A stretch of DNA of 64,000 bases from Agriotes lineatus (Eukaryota; Arthropoda; Insecta; Coleoptera; Elateridae). Numbering within the stretch: position 1 is the stretch's first letter; each line of letters opens with the position of its first letter. Both the position numbers and the translations under genes were made by a program. Positions 33,826 to 45,357 of this stretch are shown here, piece after piece. The stretch lies in assembly GCA_940337035.1 (NCBI GenBank), contig CALNHX010003564.1, forward strand, positions 62,001-126,000. Direction: 5' to 3'. Under the pieces are notes generated by a model, which worked only from the letters and a program-made list of their open reading frames with translations, was not told the origin of the DNA and did not search any database.

Positions 33826-34053
33826 TCACAATTTCGATTGTTGTAGCGTTACATGGGTCGATTGGAATAAATCAGAACAGTCATGACACACACATTTTTT
33901 AACTAACTTGTGAATTATTGGTACAGATGAAATAGGTCGATTACAAAATTTAACCGAGAATAAATCACGAACTGTGCATAAACTGACGCCCTTGTAAAAT
34001 GTTTTGATAATAAATACCCTCTCTTCATTAGAATGTTCAACATTATTATTCAT
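33826..34053 (-). pseudogene. N-terminal DNA-binding region of a Tc1/mariner-superfamily transposase (DUF4817-like)
   Basis: 75 codons open from ATG 34053: NNNVEHSNEERVFIIKTFYK, GVSLCTVRDLFSVKFCN, SVPIIHKLVKK. SNEERVFIIKTFYK followed by a helix-turn-helix ending in IxxLVKKF is the DUF4817 start found in one group of insect mariner-like transposases. The rest of the transposase is absent. On the same strand 470 bp upstream lies TATACAGGGTCATTCA (about 34522-34507), a plausible left terminus, so this is the 5' stump of an element. Confidence 0.65.
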
Positions 34054-34506
34054 AGTAATTAGTTAAATACGTGAATTGATAACTGACAGAAAATAACATT
34101 TATTTTGGCATTTGTTTGATCATGGCTGGTCTGTTTTTTGTGAATAAAATGCAAAATATTTATTACAGTTTTTAAGCTATTTCTATCTTAAACAAGCAAC
34201 AATTCAAGTAAGGTAGTATCAAATTAAGCGCATTTTTTTTTCCTTCGATTGATACCACTATCAATCCTATTAATTCAAGCGGCAAGCAGATATCTGCATA
34301 TATACGATTTTCCATGTTATTTCCCTATGTTCGTACCTTAAGTGAAACACTTGGTATAAGCAAAAATACAGAAAGCCAACATTTTTTATTTTTGGACGTA
34401 ACTCAAAAAGAAGGTCATCTTTGAGCATTAGGATCTGCAACTTTGTCCCAATTTAACTAACTGTATCTCTTTCGGTTCTCGATATCCTAATGATGAACCA
34501 CGAAAT

Positions 34507-34522
34507 TGAATGACCCTGTATA
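34507..34522 (-). repeat. Probable transposon terminus TATACAGGGTCATTCA
   Basis: The TACAGGGT start with a TA before it is common to mariner-like ends in this window (compare 44409). Oriented so that the transposase stump at 34053-33826 would lie inside. The partner end was not found. Confidence 0.45.
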
Positions 34523-34820
34523 TCGATAACATTGTTAGTTAAAGAAATTAGTTTAAAAAGTGCATTCAGCGCTAAAATGCATTTACCTACTCTAACTCAT
34601 TCTAAAGCTGACTACAATCATTGGAGCTAGTTAAGATTTGTCGGTCTTGTCTAAGGTCTATTTGTAACCAGAATTATGTTTTACAGCTAGCACACAGCTG
34701 AAATGAAAAATAAATTAGAATTTAAAACAACATAAAATAATTGCTCTTCATTGTTGGTGCCTCTATATAATATGTATATTCCTAAATTCATAGGTTAATT
34801 ACAGTTTGCTTTTGTTGTAG

Positions 34821-35030
34821 GTGTGAAGAAATCAAACTTCCGTTCGCTTCCATATTAAAAGAAATTATAACGTGTAAACAAACCCCATGATTATCTAACA
34901 AGAAACTATGGACAAGAAATAATGGAAAGTAAACCGTGTAGTTTCGTAGGAAATCCATTGTGCAGATGGCAGAATATTAATAATATTAATAAATAAAAAT
35001 TTTGATAAGCTATGTGTTAAACAAGAAGAC
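34821..35030 (+). other. Inferred 5' leader exon of zinc-finger gene 2
   Basis: An acceptor TTTGTTGTAG ends at 34820 and is followed by GTGTGAAG, matching the TTGTTCCAG|GTGT borders upstream of genes 1 and 3. It would place the ATG (35031) about 210 bp into the exon. In-between ATGs are out of frame or soon stopped. Confidence 0.45.
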
Positions 35031-36422
35031 ATGGAAAATATTAACATCAGTAGATTCTCAAAAATGGATATTAAACAAGAAAAAATTGAATTAAGCGATG
35101 AAAATTATGAAAACGCAACATTTGACAAAAATAACATTAATATTGCTTGCAGTGGAGCGAAACCTTATAGTTGCTCTGTTTGTGAATACACAACCACACT
35201 GAAAAATAATTTAGATAGACATATAAGGACTCATACAGGAGAAAAGCCGTATAGTTGCTTCGTTTGCGAATTCAGAACAGCACAGAAAGATAGTTTAGTT
35301 AGACATATAAAAAATCATGCAGGAGAGAAGCCATATAGTTGCTCCGTTTGTGATTACAGAACAGTAGATAAAAGGAATTTATTTAGACATATGCAAACTC
35401 ATACAAGAGAAAAGCTTTATAGTTGTTCCGTTTGTGAATACAGAACAGCACAGAAAAGTAGTTTAGTTACACATATGCAAACTCATACAGGAGAAACGCC
35501 TTACAGTTGTTCTGCTTGTGAATACAGAACAGCACAGAAAAGGACTTTAGTTAGACATATGAAGAATCATATGGGAAAAAAGCCATATAGTTGCTCTGTT
35601 TGCGAATACAGAACAACGCAGAAAAGTACTTTAGTTAAACATATGAAGACTCATACAGGAGAAAAGCCCTACAGTTGCTCTATTTGCGAATACAGAACAG
35701 CACACAAAAGTAGTTTAGTTTTACATATAAAGACTCATACAGGAGAAAAGCCATACAGTTGCTCTATTTGCGAATACCGAACAGCACACAAAAGTAGTTT
35801 AGGTACACATATGCAAACTCATACAGGAGAAAAGCCCTACAGTTGTTCAGTTTGCGAATACCGAACAGCACACAAAAGTAGTTTAGTTACACATATGCAA
35901 ACTCATACAGGAGAAATGCCTTACAGTTGTTCTGTTTGTAAATACAGAACAGCACAGAAAGGTACTTTAGTTCGACATATGAAGAATCATACGGGAGAAA
36001 AGCCATATCGTTGTTCTGTTTGCGAATACAGAACACCAAGGAAAGATCATTTAGTTAGACATATAAAGACTCATACAGGAGAAAAGCCGTACAGTTGCTC
36101 CGTTTGCGAATACAGAACAGCAGATAAATGTCATTTAGTCACCCATATAAAAAGTCATACTGGAGAAAAGCCGTATGTTTGTTCTGTTTGTGAATACAGA
36201 ACAGCAGATAAAAGGAATTTATTTAAACATATGCAAACTCATACAGGAGAAAAGCCGTACTGTTGTTCTGTTTGTGAATACAGAACAGCAAACAAAAGTA
36301 GTTTATTTGCACATGTGAATATTCATACAGGAGAAAAGCCTTATAGTTGTTCTGTTTGTGAATACAGAACAGCACACAAAAGTAGTTTAGTTAGACATAG
36401 CCACAACAGCACGGGGAAGTAG
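35031..36422 (+). CDS. C2H2 zinc-finger protein 2, 15 fingers (last one broken)
   Basis: A 463-residue protein. A short leader of about 45 residues carries MDIKQEKIE, where IKQE again fits a SUMO-attachment site. Fifteen fingers follow at a 28-residue period (for example CSVCEYRTAQKSSLVTHMQTH), joined by HTGEKPY linkers. Fingers 1-14 keep all ligands. Finger 15 ends RHSHNSTGK, so its last His is shifted or lost. The fingers are very alike, several differing only at helix residues (HKSSLVT, QKRTLVR, DKRNLFK, RKDHLVR), which suggests recent expansion and varied DNA contacts. The leader is shorter than in genes 1 and 3. Finger-coding sequence continues beyond the stop in decayed form. Confidence 0.93.
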   Translation: MENINISRFSKMDIKQEKIELSDENYENATFDKNNINIACSGAKPYSCSVCEYTTTLKNNLDRHIRTHTGEKPYSCFVCEFRTAQKDSLVRHIKNHAGEKPYSCSVCDYRTVDKRNLFRHMQTHTREKLYSCSVCEYRTAQKSSLVTHMQTHTGETPYSCSACEYRTAQKRTLVRHMKNHMGKKPYSCSVCEYRTTQKSTLVKHMKTHTGEKPYSCSICEYRTAHKSSLVLHIKTHTGEKPYSCSICEYRTAHKSSLGTHMQTHTGEKPYSCSVCEYRTAHKSSLVTHMQTHTGEMPYSCSVCKYRTAQKGTLVRHMKNHTGEKPYRCSVCEYRTPRKDHLVRHIKTHTGEKPYSCSVCEYRTADKCHLVTHIKSHTGEKPYVCSVCEYRTADKRNLFKHMQTHTGEKPYCCSVCEYRTANKSSLFAHVNIHTGEKPYSCSVCEYRTAHKSSLVRHSHNSTGK

Positions 36423-36920
36423 TTTAGTTGCACATGTGAATATTCATACAGGAGAAAAGCCTAGAAGTTGTTATTTGTCACTACAGAACAACACAGAAAA
36501 GTACCTTAGGTGTACATATGAAGACACATTTGGGAGAAAAGCCGTATTATTGTTTTGTTTCTGAATAGAGAACTACAAAGAAAGATAGTTTAGTAAAACA
36601 TGTGAAGAATGATACAGGAGAAAAGCCTTACCGTGATTCTGTTTGTGAATACAGAACCGCAGTGAAAAGTAATTTAGTTACGCATTTGAAAATTCATGCA
36701 GGAGAAAAGCCGTATGTATATACTATTTGGGAATAGAAAGCAACATAAAAATCTGCTTTAGTTACACCTATGAAGATTCATTCAGTAGAAAAACCTTACA
36801 CTTGATCTGTCTGTGAATACAGAACAGCACAGAAAAGTAATTTAGTTAGACATATGGAGACAGGAAAATCCCATACAGTTGCCATATTTATGAATTCAAA
36901 GCAAGGAGAGATAAATTAGT
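36423..36920 (+). pseudogene. Decayed 3' fingers of zinc-finger gene 2
   Basis: After the stop at 36420-36422, finger-like DNA goes on with the same 84-bp period: CATTCATACAGGAGAAAAGCC at 36441, CACATTTGGGAGAAAAGCC at 36526, GATACAGGAGAAAAGCC at 36611, CATGCAGGAGAAAAGCC at 36696, AGTAGAAAAACC at 36782. About six units can be counted. Stops (TAG at 36566 and 36733, TGA at 36803) and lost Cys/His codons show that they are not translated. The array was once about 20 fingers long. Confidence 0.85.
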
Positions 36921-36934
36921 CATAAAAACGTAAA

Positions 36935-39736
36935 ATCTCATATAGAGTATGTCGTAACGAGACATGAAACATAGGGAAATATAACGAAAATTAACAAACT
37001 GTAGCTATTTTTCCGAAAGTGATATTCTGAGATTTCATATTTAGCCATAAGAGTCACAATTGCCTCGAAAAATGAAGTTTAATGGTCAAAAGAGCAATTT
37101 TATCAAGTTCAGTAAATGTGAAACAATTACTAGAATTGCACTAAATACAGTAGTTTTTCACAATAGGAATCGTATTGTTGAAGAATTTTTTATTAATAAC
37201 TGTTTTTCGTTAGTAGAAATATTGCAAATTTCCAGAAAATCACTGATTTTTCAAAAAATTTGCAAATCATTAACTTTTGGTGTCAGTAAAAATAAAACTG
37301 CACTAAGAAAAAACGATTCTTGGATTACAATATAACTAAACTTAATTAATGTCAACAAATAACTTGAGCAAATGATGTAATTGAATCGTTCTATGCAGGG
37401 CCCTCGTTGATGCTTAGCAAAATTTTCCAGTGGCGTTTTCCTATGTTCCATAGGTGCTGCATTTGTGGAGGCGATACAATTTTTTTAAAGTTTTGTTTTG
37501 CCTATCGGCCAGATTTTGTATAAAAATGGACGTATAGTATCTGAACATGACCTGGTTCACCATCAAGATCGTTGCAGAGGGCAAAGGGCAATACAACACA
37601 TTTTCTTGTATTCATTGCTCACTGTACCTGAGCAGATGTGCAGTAGGCTGTCAGCACAAAGGCACCATTAGAACCAGCTGTCTGTGAGTGATTTAATGCT
37701 ACGGTTCACTGTGCTTAAGCATCTGCACAGTACTAGCAACTGTCAGAGATTTGTGTAATATTGTGTATTCTAAAAAAAAAACTCATTTAGAGCAGGCCTT
37801 GGAAAGAAAGATAAAAATCTAGTCATGTCTTAAATTAAGTCTGTAGGTGAATGTCAGATAGCATTTTGTTTATGAAACCGTGTTACTGTAACAGGTAAAA
37901 GTTTACACCGCATTAAGTTTACTTGTATCAAGCAAAAAGTAAAATAAGGTGGCATTTACACGAGTGTATTAATCATAACAGTCAATAAAAATTGTTTTTA
38001 AGTGTTGTGAATATTTTTAGGAAAATAATTCCAGATCAAAATGTAATTTAGTTCTCTCTGACTTATGGTAGTTCATTTGCTTCAATGGGTATCTATGTAT
38101 CAAGTGATAGCAAACTTCAATTTGGTCATGGCATGCTGCGAATAAGTGTTTTCTTAAACACACGATATAAAGGAGTAGTTGTCTCAGCCCTTTGTGCGTA
38201 GATGGATATTATTAGACATAATATAAATACTTAGTATTAGCAGTTTTTTTGGCACAATTTCATATTTTTGTATGTATAAATGCAGGATAGATGTAGCCAC
38301 CTCTAGTATTTAACACTATTATTATTTGGTATTGTTTATTTAACAGGAAATATACAAGCTTATTGTTAATTGCTGTTTAAAGAAATTGTTTTTATTTGAG
38401 TACATTATTGAAGCTAACTTTTCAGCTTATCACAGGTCCAGTGCAATTATTGCTGAGGTGATTTCAACATTTCTTTAACCACAGCTGAGGTAAATGAAGT
38501 AAAATATCTCATTGCTCCTGAGCTAACTGGCAATGAGAGAGTGTGGCATCAATTTATAAAAGTGTAGGGGTTATAAATCAACTACAATTTGACCCCTAAT
38601 GAAAGGGCTTCTAAAAGACCGATTACAATGGCATTCATCTCTATTCGTCTTTCTATACATTAATAATTATAATATATCCTCATACACTGAGGCTGTTAAA
38701 GATGCAATCAAAGCGCTATTATATTTGTTGCATTAATAGTGGGATGATGTCCTTTTTAAATATCTAGGCATCTATGCATTTGTCAGAATGCCAAAAACAG
38801 GCATAAACTTTAATTTGTGTCAATTTTTATACGTTGCTAAGTTTAATGGACTCCTTTTTGTAATTTTTTGTGTAATTATGTTGATTGTGTAAACACTTCC
38901 ATTTTTTTAAAGTATTTCATATTCATTTACAGTTTTACACGATTGTAAAGCAAATAAAATAAGCTTTCCAATAACGTGTTGTGCTGTAATTTTAAAAAAA
39001 TTTAAAATTACGGAAGTTCAGTGGAGATGGGGGATTCCATAAAATAAATATAGTTTATAAATAGGGCACCAAATAGCAAAGACTAATACAATTGACATAT
39101 ATGAAAAACTACTAAATATTTATAACCAATGAGTAGGTAAGCCCAAAAAGAATACAGCATCAGCATACAGTTACAAATAATAAACGCAAAAAGTAATTTA
39201 TAAGTTACTATTGTACATCAATCAAAGTATCTGTTAATTATATACGAAATATGTGTATCCATAGATAAGAGTAATGCCTAATTAAAAAAAAAATACAAAT
39301 TGTTGAACAATCGAAGATTATAATAAATCAAATGGATAACGATTTCAACAAATAAAGACACACGTTAAATTAACACTATACTTAAAAAAGGGAATATTGA
39401 ACCGCTATTTTTGCTATATAAGCAATACAATAATAACAAAGAAAGTAAACTTTACACTACTTTAAAAAAAGGAACAATAAACCGTTCTAGCTATGCTAAA
39501 ATATAGGTAAACTATATACAGGGTCTGGCAACGATTGGGGTTTAGGGGGGGGGGGGGGGGGTGTAAGATATTTCTAAAACTATGAGAGTTACATAAATAT
39601 TGTGTATATAAAAGTTGTAAGTACGAAGGTGGTGCACGTTACTAAAATAGTTTTAATTGGCTTAAAAAAGGGTGGCGAATCAAACTTACTTTTTTAAAAT
39701 GAATTGTCCCACATTTAGGTAACTTGAAAGTTTTGC
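36935..39736. other. 2.8 kb with no recognised gene
   Basis: AT-rich. A 91-codon open stretch at 37060-37335 (+) directly downstream of the finger relics has no motif and may be the gene's 3' UTR. A G17 tract is at 39545-39561, after TATACAGGGTCTGGCA (39524), another TACAGGG-type terminus without a visible partner. Confidence 0.4.
39545..39561 (+). repeat. G17 homopolymer tract
   Basis: Seventeen consecutive G in an AT-rich setting. A shorter G-run is at 40762-40772 inside the neighbouring hAT. Confidence 0.9.
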
Positions 39737-39744
39737 ATTGAAAT

Positions 39745-40818
39745 CAGTGGCGGTGATATGCATAAGCGGGAATAAGCGTTGCTTAGGGGCCCGGGCCCTT
39801 AGAGGGCCCTTTGGGTGGCCCAGTAAGTTCTGTATTCGCTTATTAAATATTTCGATATCTTCTACTTCATTTGGGTGTAGATTGGTAGCACTGCAACCTC
39901 AGTCCCCACTCTCAGTTATCAGTCATCACGTCATCAGTGATCAGCATTGATTTGAGAGCTTTGAAAAACTAACAAACATTTTTGAATTTTTAGAACCGAA
40001 AAACGTTTTAGAATGCAAGAAGCTGAACAGGTCCGATGTGATTTGCTTCAGAAAAAATATTCTGATGTCCTCAATAATAAAAGTTTGTGAACGCTATCTC
40101 CTTACAAAAAACACAAAAATATAGTGTTCTCGAAAGCAATTTTGGTGAGATTATTACTGCATTGGTGTTATTCGTGACACTACCTGTAACATTAGCCACA
40201 ATAGAAGGATTATTTAGCAAGTTGAAATTAATAAAACATTATTTAAGAAATTCTACCAGCCAAGATAGGCTACATGACCCTTCGGTTTTGTCAATTGGGC
40301 AAAAAGCATCGTCTACGATGGACATAAAAATCTTGTGGAACAATTTGCTGTCAATAAGGCCAGAAGGATACATTTTTATTTCTGATCAATTTATTTTTAC
40401 GGCGTATTACAGGTATTAATGATACAAATAAATACTAAGTATTTGTTACCTATTTTGACATGGGTTCTTAGGATTTTACCTGAATATTATTCTATTTTAC
40501 TAGTGTTACCTAGGTAGATATTTATCCATCAGTTTTCTTTGTATTGGTGCCTATGCCAACTTGAAGATTTTATTTAGTTTTATATTTTTAATTGATATTT
40601 TGTTAGATACGTTACTTATAAAATGTGTTAAATGTTAGGCATTTGCTACTCTATTTCTGTTGGTTATAATAGTACGTTATTTTATTTTTTGTTAAACGTT
40701 TACTTTATATACTATAATTATAAATATACAATTCGTTAAGAATATAAATCTTTTTACAGTGGGGGGGGGGGGATTTTATATTTGCTTAGGGGCCCAAGGT
40801 GTTCTTGCACCGCCACTG
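39745..40818. mobile_element. Non-autonomous hAT element with perfect 8-bp target duplication
   Basis: ATTGAAAT occurs directly left (39737-39744) and right (40819-40826). The ends CAGTGGCGGTG (39745) and CACCGCCACTG (to 40818) are exact inverted repeats. A subterminal TTGCTTAGGGGCCC occurs on both sides in direct orientation (39779 and 40781). All are hAT traits. At 1074 bp it is too short for a full transposase and keeps only its C-terminal end (40087-40419). The perfect duplication suggests recent insertion. Confidence 0.93.
40087..40419 (+). pseudogene. hAT transposase C-terminal dimerisation region
   Basis: 110 codons: VLFVTLPVTLATIEGLFSKL, KLIKHYLRNSTSQDRLHD, PSVLSIGQ. This matches the hAT C-terminal dimerisation motif (usually LPVSxASxERSFSKLKxIKxxLRSxMxQERL). 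The upstream part of the transposase is gone. It differs from the hAT relic at 4999-6690 (GERSFSKLKIIKHLF), so it belongs to another hAT family. Confidence 0.88.
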
Positions 40819-40826
40819 ATTGAAAT

Positions 40827-42400
40827 ACTAATAATTTTATATCAAGTTGTATGGGTCTAATGCCAGTTGTTTTGGAGATACATATCAACGATTTTATGCA
40901 AAAAAAATTCTGAATTTCAGACGGCAGCTGTAAGAGAAAAAAATGTAATGAAGAAAAACGTTAGGTATTAAAAAAGTATGCTTTTCGTGAACTACCTTTC
41001 CAGTGGAAAATGGCGGTTCTCGGTATTACTGATATACATGGTGCTGAACATTAGCAAATTTAATAATTTCGGTTTTTTTTCACATGGAAGGTTCTGTATG
41101 AATTTTTCAAAAGCGCTTTTAATGAGCTTATTTGATATGTTGCTTCATACATCTAAATTCAACTGTTTTGAGCCACTTACCATGCTACATTTCAAGAAAA
41201 ACTCCTTGGTTTATAAACGAATAGACAAGCCAAGTATATTTATCCAAACAACTAATATTAAAACGTATTTTAATTACTTTCACCTGTATTTCTTTCCGAG
41301 AAACGAAATACGCACGTTTTTCGGGGAACGTAAGGGTTCTCCAATAATTCTTTTTTCTTTAAATTAGAAAGACTCTCAAGAAGTCTATAAGTGCTGTCAA
41401 AATAAGTTACCCATCATTATCGGAAATAGATGTGGATGCAGTTTCAGTTTCTCTGGAATTTATTGACAAATCATCTACGTTCTCTGCATTTTGAATTTTT
41501 ACTGTTTTATCCTGATTGACATCAAAGGCAGTGTTTTTTGTTTTTGTTTCTAATGTCTAATGTTTTTGGTTTTTAGAAAGTGGCGCTATTCTAAAAAATT
41601 AAATAAACCAAAGAGTATACATTTGAAATAACAATTTATAACACCAGTTAGGAAATGCCTTATTTTGTGTAACGCTTGGGATCTCTGTATAAATGTCAAT
41701 TACTTGAAAATCAAGCATGTACGTTTTCGCTTTCACGTGAAATGTTATAAATTAAGCATTGTTTTACATACGAGTGCTAAACTATAAAATTGAAATTTTG
41801 CAGAATTTGGATGTTTGAAACTTTGACTAACTAGTTGTACAATTTAAAATAAACAATGAAAACATTATACTATTAGCAAAATTTAAAAATACGCCGATAA
41901 CTACTATGCACCAGATGCAGTTCATTGTTTTGTTTAGTGAAGATTGGTATACACTAGACAGGTCACAGAATCGACATCGACCAGCGACGAAAACCCTACC
42001 AACGCTGTGGATTGAGGGCAAATTTGCGTCTATAGGAATTAAAAAGAAATGAAGAATGTTGAAAAAGCATTCGGCAAACTCAAATTTAAATTACGAGCGG
42101 ATACTATAAGGGCGCGTTTTGTTTAGAATTAAAACAAAGTAGTCAACTTTTTATCCGATTACATTTTTCAATTGACCCCAATGCCACTTCCTTGGATCCG
42201 CCAGTGTTAGGAGATAATTTAGATTTTTTGAAAAATGCACAAATATCTCTTCTATACCTACCCAGTGTGCCATGGAAACAAGTGTTCACGAGTTCACATG
42301 TCAAAATTGCACTCGTTTTATCTCACGCTTTTAATTTGTCGGGAAAATGAAATTAATGAAAAATGAAATGGTGGATGGAAATGGTATGTATTAGGTGAAA
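40827..42400. other. Unassigned stretch
   Basis: AT-rich. An open stretch of 129 codons at 40978-41367 (+) has Phe/Leu-rich, low-complexity composition and no motif. Nothing else could be supported. Confidence 0.3.
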
Positions 42401-42419
42401 GTGGGCAAAACACGTTAAT

Positions 42420-42690
42420 GGCGTCTAGAATTTATGCGCAAATATATTCCGGTAGGAGGCATCCAAGAGCAAGAGACTTTGGAAATGTGGAAGCAAGATT
42501 TGAAGAAACGGGCAGTGTCCAGTATGAGAACGCCGTCGGCCAAACCCAGCGACCGAGGGTGAATATGAAGATCTGGTTGTGCAAAGTGTTGTAGAAAACC
42601 CGCACACAAGTTCTCGATCCGTAAGTCAACAACTGCGAATTTCCCAAATCGGTGTCTCCAGGATTATCCGCAAAAACAAATTCTAACCGT
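42420..42690 (+). pseudogene. Tc1/mariner-superfamily transposase, N-terminal helix-turn-helix
   Basis: With one frame change the + strand reads RIYAQIYSGRRHPRARDFGN, VEARFEETGSVQ, then VVENPHTSSRSVSQQLRISQ, IGVSRIIRKNKF. VxxNPxTSSRxxxxxLxISxxxVxRI is the second helix-turn-helix found in DUF4817-type mariner transposases. It ends abruptly near 42690. The catalytic part is probably the fragment at 43640-43840, with about 950 bp of unrecognised DNA between. Confidence 0.7.
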
Positions 42691-43639
42691 ACTAAATGAA
42701 GACGACTATGTAGCCAGGTAAAATTTTTGAATATGGGCCCGAAATATGGAACAGCAGGAAAACTATTTTTTCAAAAATTTGCTATTTACGGCTTAGGGGA
42801 CATTTAAAAAAAGACTAGTGGACCCGTTGCAAAATATTTTGCAATTTACAAAACTTCTTTGTAGAAAATGTTTAACGTATGGCACTATTCATTAGGTAAA
42901 ATTAGAATTCTTAGGTTTTCAAAACTACTCGCACGTGACATTGACCATACACTTGACTATAGCTAAATACTGGTTGTGACAAATATTATATATTCTTATC
43001 CAGAGTTTGTCTTTGCGATTTATTAATTGTCATCGCAAATGCAAAGAAAAGATAGGAGAAGGCCGAACAGCATTTTAAATAATAGATTACAAAAGCGATG
43101 ATTGAATGCAACTTAAACGAAAGAAACTGGGAGGATGGAAGAGTATGAAAAACAGGTGTCGGATAACGTCAAAAGACGTTTTAACAATATACGTATACTT
43201 GTACCAACAGGGAAAGCAATGAACCAGTGTGTAAATAAGCTCATCCACATAAATATAATAAGCAGAAAAAACACCTTACAGCGTATGAGCAATACCGATT
43301 TTCTTTAACTGCCATTTTACATGTATTTTGACGTTTGTCTCACGAATCAGCAGACCGTTGATTTCAAATAAACATTTAGTAGTTGCAGTAGTCCATGCAA
43401 AAATCAGCAGAACGCCGCAGGCCGACTTCGAGAATATACTTCGTTTACTGCTCCTGCATGGCCGGCTGCAACCACTTGACAGTTACAATATGTTGGTTTT
43501 TCTCTAAAAATTATCTATTTACTTTCAATTTTGTGCACATCTACACAGTAACGGCTTTCATTTAAAAAAAGAATTATCGAAATCGGCCCGGTGGTAGTCT
43601 CAAAACAGATGTCGAAAGAAAACGCTTCACGTTTTAAAT

Positions 43640-43840
43640 ATATAGATGGAAAAGCTAATATTCACAACTTTAATTACTACGACACTCAAAACCCCCATTT
43701 AATTCGAACATTCGACCACCAACATCGATAGTTACTTAATGTTTGGGGTGGTATGGTGGGTAGTAGGGTTCTCGGGCTGTATTTCTTCGACGGCCCACTA
43801 AATGGAAAATCGTATTTGTCTTCTATGGAGGTATCTATTC
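43640..43840 (+). pseudogene. Tc1/mariner-superfamily transposase, catalytic fragment
   Basis: Reads DGKANIHNFNYYDTQNPHLI, RTFDHQHR, stop, LLNVWGGMVGSRVLGLYFFD, GPLNGKSYLSSME. The LNVWGGI...GxYFFDGxLNGxxYL order is the centre of the DDE domain in this transposase group. The second catalytic Asp expected shortly after is not preserved. In the same orientation as 42420-42690. Confidence 0.7.
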
Positions 43841-43844
43841 TTTT

Positions 43845-45000
43845 CCTTAAATACATCTTTTGTTAATTTTGTTTTCTCGACAAATTAAAACTGTAATGTA
43901 CAGCAAGTGCGATTATGAGGTGTGTCAAACTATAATTCTTTTGTTTTCCATGGCACCCTCGTTAGGTATCAATGAGAAATGTGTGCATTTTTAAAGAAAT
44001 ACTAATATCTCCTAAAGTATCAATTTTTGGTATAGGACATATGGGATAAAAAAAGATGTAAAATGAGAGGTTGAAGACCACTAAGCAATAAAATACAGGG
44101 AGTGACATTTGAAAAAATATAGTTATGGCTCTTCAAAGTTTCAAAAAGTTAACGTGTCAGAACTAAGTAATGCAACAACGCAGATAAGCGTTCTTATTGG
44201 CAAATGATACTCCAAAAAGTTTTGTAGGTATGAGCAAAATCTCAATTAGATATCTCTACGATCAAATGCCCTGTGATTTTTTGAATAAGTGTCCGTAAGC
44301 GCACGTTTTTACAGATAAAGGCGAATAAGTTCAAAACGGCTGAAGCAAATTTCAAAAAGTAAACTTTTCTATAAGTCCTATAAAAAAATAAATCCTTATT
44401 TCTAAAAATATACAGGGTGTTCCATTTAAAAGATTAAGTCGGATACTGCCCTGAAAAAATGGAGCACCTTGCATAACGGAAACACGCGTTTTGTTAAAAT
44501 AATAGGCAAATAACACTAACATTTTAAAATAAAGAATTTGTACTTATCCAATATTTAGTGTAATACGCAGTAAAGCATTTGAAATTACCCCTTATAGATG
44601 GCACTGCAAATTGTAGTCTAAAAATTAGTGAGAGAATTGTCAAACTTTTATCTATTTCCTTTCTTTATATTTTATCTATGATCCTGCTGATTGTTTTGTA
44701 GGTTGTGGTTCCGTTGTTATGTTGTTATGTTCTTTCAAACGAAAGCAAGTGTAATTGAGTAAGCAATTTGTCTTTCTCGCATCATTTCTGATGGAACGAG
44801 CGGCTTCACCAACTCTGACAGTGTTAACTAGAGCGTCTCAGTTCCAATAAAATACTTTTGAAACAGTTTAACTATAGTGCTCTTTCACACGAACAGTTAG
44901 TAAGTATTATTCTTTGCTTTACAAATTGTTGAAATGGACACGAATATATTATTCCAGTAGTTCAAGATTGTTCCTTCCAATATATAAAGATTTTGTGTTT
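43845..45000. other. Unassigned stretch with TACAGGG-type termini
   Basis: AT-rich, without protein motifs. AATACAGGGAGTGACATTTG (44092) and TATACAGGGTGTTCCATTT (44408) look like starts of mariner-like elements, but I find no paired right ends. From about 44700 the sequence is upstream of zinc-finger gene 3. Confidence 0.35.
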
Positions 45001-45007
45001 ATTTAAG

Positions 45008-45273
45008 GTAAATTACAATCAATCGACACTAGAAGCAAAACAGTCCCTACATTTGCTAAATAGACACCATGCATATGAACGAAAGAAGCTCTTTGCTAGC
45101 TGCTTTAAACTGCTATGACCTAGTAAATAAACGATAGGTTGGTAATTACGGTGATTCTATTTTTAACACAATATTATGTATATATATGTAGAACTGTACT
45201 TTTAGTAAATGCAATTATTTGTAATTTACTAATACATCAGTTACTTCTAACAATACTTATGTGTTTGTTCCAG
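45008..45273 (+). other. Inferred 5' UTR intron of zinc-finger gene 3
   Basis: Donor TTTAAG|GTAAATT (45007/45008) and acceptor TTGTTCCAG (ends 45273) match those of gene 1. The sequence inside the donor (AAGCAAAACAGTCCCTACATTT) is recognisably related to gene 1's. It is 200 bp shorter than gene 1's intron, which holds a MITE. Confidence 0.55.
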
Positions 45274-45357
45274 GTGTTACAATCTCAAATGTTACTATAA
45301 TGGTATATTATTGAGCCAAAAAGTATTACTTTCCAAGTTGACGTTACACTAGCGACG

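Noticed and set aside
40978..41367. 129-codon open stretch on the + strand
   Set aside because: Low-complexity Phe/Leu/Asn composition, no family features, no credible upstream signals. Probably chance in AT-rich DNA.
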